NCBI RefSeq assembly: GCF_030440575.1
Contig: NZ_CP047189.1
Coordinates: 2,170,001-2,234,000 of the forward strand
Source: Corynebacterium ciconiae DSM 44920
Lineage (GTDB): Bacteria > Actinomycetota > Actinomycetes > Mycobacteriales > Mycobacteriaceae
Length of the DNA stretch: 64,000 bases
Direction: 5' to 3'
Shown here: piece by piece, positions 61,486-64,000 of the stretch
Position numbering within the stretch: the stretch's first letter is position 1
Layout: every line of letters starts with the position of its first letter
Made by a program: the position numbers and the translations under genes
Notes under the pieces: model-generated
The model's input: the letters and a program-made list of their open reading frames with translations, nothing else
The model's database searches: none
What the model was told of the DNA's origin: nothing

Positions 61486-62712
61486 GTGGCAGCTGATTCC
61501 CCCGCCCGCCCATTGGGCACCACTCACCCGCGTAATCCGCGGATCACCACCTCCGATTCGGATGTGCTTGCCCCGTCCTTGCTGGGCATGGCGGTGCGCT
61601 GGTCCGGTGTGGTGGGCGCAGTGGTGCTTCTCCTTTTGGCTTTGGCATTGCTTGCCGACGCCACCTCCATGCTCTCCCACGACACCATCACCACCCTGGT
61701 CGCGGCGGCCGCCCACCCAGTGGTGGGGCTGTGCCTAGGGATCGCCGCCACGGCGGTGGTGCAATCCTCCACCACCATCACCACGGTGACGGTGGCCGCA
61801 GTAGCCACCGGGGTGGTGCCTTTACCTTTGGCGATCGCGATCATCATGGGCGCCAACATCGGCACCTCGGTGACCTCGGCGATCGTGGCCTTGAGTTTCA
61901 TGCGCTCGCCGGTGGAGTTTCGCCGTGCCTTTGCCGCCGCCCATGTGCAGGGCATCTTTAATACCGCGAGCGTGGCAGTGCTCTTTCCCTTCGAGCTGGT
62001 GGCGCATCCTCTCGAGCGCGCCAGCCACTGGCTCACCTCGCGGATCTTAAGCGAAAGCCCCCACCAGGAGATCCCCACCGCGGAGTTTGTGCGGCGGCTG
62101 ACAGATCCCGTCGTGGAGGTAGCGGGGACGCGCGGGGTGGCGGGCAGCGTGCTTGGGCAGGCGGCAGCACCCTGGGTGGTGCTTGTTCTGGGGGCTGCGC
62201 TGCTACTCGGGTCGGTGTATCTGATTACCCGGCAATTGCATGTGCTCATGGCCCAGGCCACCCGCACGCTCATGGAGCGGGCCCTCGGCGATTCTCAGGC
62301 CACTGGGGTGGCGGCCGGGGCGGCGCTGACGGCGCTTATTCATTCCTCGTCCACGGTGACGAGCTCGATCGTGCCTTTTGCCGCTGTGGGCTCGATCACC
62401 ACCCGCGAGGCGCTGTCCCTGACCCTCGGGGCCAATATCGGCACCACGCTGACCACGCTCATGGCCACGCTCGCGGTGCAGGGGCCAGCGGGCACCACCG
62501 GGCTGGAGGTGGCGCTGGTGCATGTGCTCTTTAATCTGCTCGGCGTGATTGTGGTGATGCTGATCCAGCCCGCCACCGATGGCATCATCCACCTGGCGGA
62601 CTGGTTGGCCGGGGTGGCCCAGCCGCACCCGGGCTTAAGCAGCGCGGCGGTGCTGGCCTACTACCTAGTTCTGCCCGGCGCAGTGGTGGCGCTGTACGTG
62701 CTCTTGGGTTAG
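61486..62712 (+). CDS. Na+/phosphate cotransporter (NptA/PNaS family)
   Basis: A 408-residue membrane protein with two inverted repeats of the Na/Pi fold. Each contains the signature QSSTT (VQSSTTITTV) or HSSSTVTSS, followed by GANIGTS or GANIGTT; these QSS and GANIGT motifs bind Na+ and phosphate. About nine helices. GTG 61486 follows a GGGAGGA region at some distance. Convergent with the ABC permease gene and overlapping its 3' end by four bases (62709-62712). Confidence 0.9.
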   Translation: MAADSPARPLGTTHPRNPRITTSDSDVLAPSLLGMAVRWSGVVGAVVLLLLALALLADATSMLSHDTITTLVAAAAHPVVGLCLGIAATAVVQSSTTITTVTVAAVATGVVPLPLAIAIIMGANIGTSVTSAIVALSFMRSPVEFRRAFAAAHVQGIFNTASVAVLFPFELVAHPLERASHWLTSRILSESPHQEIPTAEFVRRLTDPVVEVAGTRGVAGSVLGQAAAPWVVLVLGAALLLGSVYLITRQLHVLMAQATRTLMERALGDSQATGVAAGAALTALIHSSSTVTSSIVPFAAVGSITTREALSLTLGANIGTTLTTLMATLAVQGPAGTTGLEVALVHVLFNLLGVIVVMLIQPATDGIIHLADWLAGVAQPHPGLSSAAVLAYYLVLPGAVVALYVLLG

Positions 62713-63491
62713 GCGTCGCGCTTGTTCATCACGATTGCGCCGGCCACAAAGAAGGCGAGTGCCCACGCGGCAAAGTAGAGCCCGCTGGTGGTGGCTCCCC
62801 AGTCCGGTCCCTCGTTGACGGGCATGGTGGATTGGAAAGCGGCGAGGTGATTGAAGGGGCCGTAGCCGCTGATGTAGGGGCCGACCTTGGGGATGGTCAC
62901 ACCGAGGATGGATTCCAGTCCGAAGCTCCACACGAGCACCACCAGCAGCGTGCCGGCAGTGTTGCGCAGCAGCCAGGCCATGCCCATGGCGAAGGTGACG
63001 CTGAGCATGATGGCGATCGGCTTGGCCCAGAGGGCGCGTTGGACGTGTTCGTCTCCCCAGATATCCATTGACGCGGCCGCGTCGCCGGCGATGAACTTGC
63101 CCAGGTACAACGCCACGAGGACGGTGACGAGGGAGATGATCGCAGCCAGCACGGCGTAGAGGAGCCACTTGGCCACCACGACCCGCCAGCGCTGGGGGAT
63201 GGCGGTGAAGGTGGAGGTGGATTGGTTGCGGCTGTATTCGGAGGTGACCATGAGCACCGCCTGGACCATGAAGATCACGGTGACCACGTCTACTGCGAAG
63301 AGCAGGCCTTGGGCGTCGAGGGCGACATCAGCATTGGCCTCCGCGATCTCGGGGTTGGCGGCCAGTTGGCGTGTGCCGAAGCCCACCATGCCGGCGAGGC
63401 CGATTCCGAAGAGGAAATACAGCAAGGAGGTGATGTAGAAGGAGCGGGTGGTGGTGAGTTTGATGAACTCCGCGCGAATGGCATTCCACAT
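62709..63491 (-). CDS. ABC-2-type exporter permease
   Basis: A 260-residue integral membrane protein with six helices, beginning MWNAIRAEFIKLTTTRSFY as in ABC-2 permeases of the NatB/YhaP kind. The first helix is followed by a long loop (ADVALDAQGLLFAVD). It partners the ATPase immediately upstream (gap of three bases between its start and the ATPase stop). Substrate unknown; such pairs export drugs, peptides or Na+. Confidence 0.85.
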   Translation of the reverse strand: MWNAIRAEFIKLTTTRSFYITSLLYFLFGIGLAGMVGFGTRQLAANPEIAEANADVALDAQGLLFAVDVVTVIFMVQAVLMVTSEYSRNQSTSTFTAIPQRWRVVVAKWLLYAVLAAIISLVTVLVALYLGKFIAGDAAASMDIWGDEHVQRALWAKPIAIMLSVTFAMGMAWLLRNTAGTLLVVLVWSFGLESILGVTIPKVGPYISGYGPFNHLAAFQSTMPVNEGPDWGATTSGLYFAAWALAFFVAGAIVMNKRDA

Positions 63492-63494
63492 GGT

Positions 63495-64000
63495 TTAGAT
63501 CTCCCCTTCTGGGCGCTGCGGCGCAGCGGTGGTGGTGTGGGCGTGGTACTGCACGGCGTCGCCGGTGCTGCGCATGAAGGCATCCTCCAAGGAGCCGCGC
63601 TGCTCGGTGAGCTCGTGCACGGCCACGCCGATGGAATAGGCCAGCCCGCCCACCACATCGGTGGTGGCGTCGTGGACCAGCAATACCTCGCGGCCTTGGG
63701 GGTCGGCGGAGGCCTCGGCGCGGAGGTTTTCCTCCTGTAGCGCTGCGGCGAGCTCGCGGGGATGATCGGTACGCACGAGCACCGTGGATTGCGAGGAGTT
63801 GTTGATGAACTCCTCGGTGGGGCAATCAGAGACGAGGCGCCCGCGACCAATCACCAAAAGGTGATCGGCGGTTTGCGCCATCTCGGAGAGCAGATGGGAG
63901 CTGACGAGAATGGTGCGGCCCTCCGCCGCGAGGGAACGCAGGAAGGTGCGCACCCAGCGGATGCCCTCTGGGTCAAGACCGTTGACGGGCTCGTCGAGCA
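63495..64000 (-). CDS. ABC transporter ATP-binding protein (N-terminal part outside window)
   Basis: Only the C-terminal part is present; the frame stays open to the right edge (64000). It starts at the Walker B LDEPVNGLDPEGIRW, followed by the switch His in VSSHLLSEM and a C-terminal domain (about 100 residues) with EFINNSSQSTVLVRTD, as in bacitracin- and lantibiotic-type exporters. Walker A and the signature motif lie outside the window. Upstream gene of the permease in the same operon. Confidence 0.9.
   Translation of the reverse strand, partial: LDEPVNGLDPEGIRWVRTFLRSLAAEGRTILVSSHLLSEMAQTADHLLVIGRGRLVSDCPTEEFINNSSQSTVLVRTDHPRELAAALQEENLRAEASADPQGREVLLVHDATTDVVGGLAYSIGVAVHELTEQRGSLEDAFMRSTGDAVQYHAHTTTAAPQRPEGEI

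Overview
The window reads as one contiguous stretch of a high-GC actinobacterial chromosome, almost certainly a Corynebacterium. This rests on the ftsH-folE-folP-folB-folK-DUF3180 block, the PurS/PurQ/PurL type purine operon, FABP, DUF3073, DUF3263 and LytR_C housekeeping proteins, a six-gene Mrp operon with an MrpA-MrpB fusion, and DtxR-like and CIRCE-like sites. No rRNA, tRNA, insertion sequence, phage or CRISPR array was found.

Layout. 1-3.6 kb: heme-binding barrel protein (cut by the window edge), aminodeoxychorismate lyase, Dyp-type peroxidase, YgfZ, DUF3073. 3.6-14.8 kb: purine synthesis in two minus-strand blocks (purF-purM and purS-purQ-purL), separated by a double-hotdog thioesterase and an MMPL transporter/histidine kinase/response regulator operon with a palindromic operator. 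15-22.5 kb: an accessory-looking segment between the purine genes and guaA, holding a lipase-like hydrolase, a truncated DUF222 protein, a DUF222-HNH nuclease behind a LexA-like box, and a siderophore uptake system behind two DtxR-like boxes. 22.4-34 kb: guaA, a cupin, a degenerate PanC homologue, a membrane coiled-coil protein with five 36-bp repeats, folate genes, ftsH, hpt, tilS, dacB. 34-40.6 kb: ppa, then a MarR regulator leading directly into a 1281-residue Pls/PosA-type single-module NRPS, then a TetR regulator diverging from a NAD-dependent epimerase-like gene.

40.6-48.3 kb: ppk2, a Rossmann/DUF2520 protein, groL with two CIRCE elements facing an M20 dipeptidase, an Imm51-like orphan, a LeuA regulatory-domain protein behind a probable leucine-rich leader peptide and attenuator, and about 620 bases with no convincing gene. 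48.3-54.6 kb: the mnhA-G (Mrp) Na+/H+ antiporter operon. 54.6-64 kb: YbdK-type ligase, LytR_C protein, DUF3263, def, GNAT, RDD protein, exonuclease III, cardiolipin synthase, Na/Pi cotransporter and an ABC exporter cut at the right edge.

The two strongest leads are the Pls-type synthetase, whose hand-extracted adenylation code (D-A-E-S-I-G-T-V-V-K) looks lysine-like and suggests a polycationic isopeptide product, and the leader-controlled stand-alone LeuA sensor domain at 46.5-47.4 kb.
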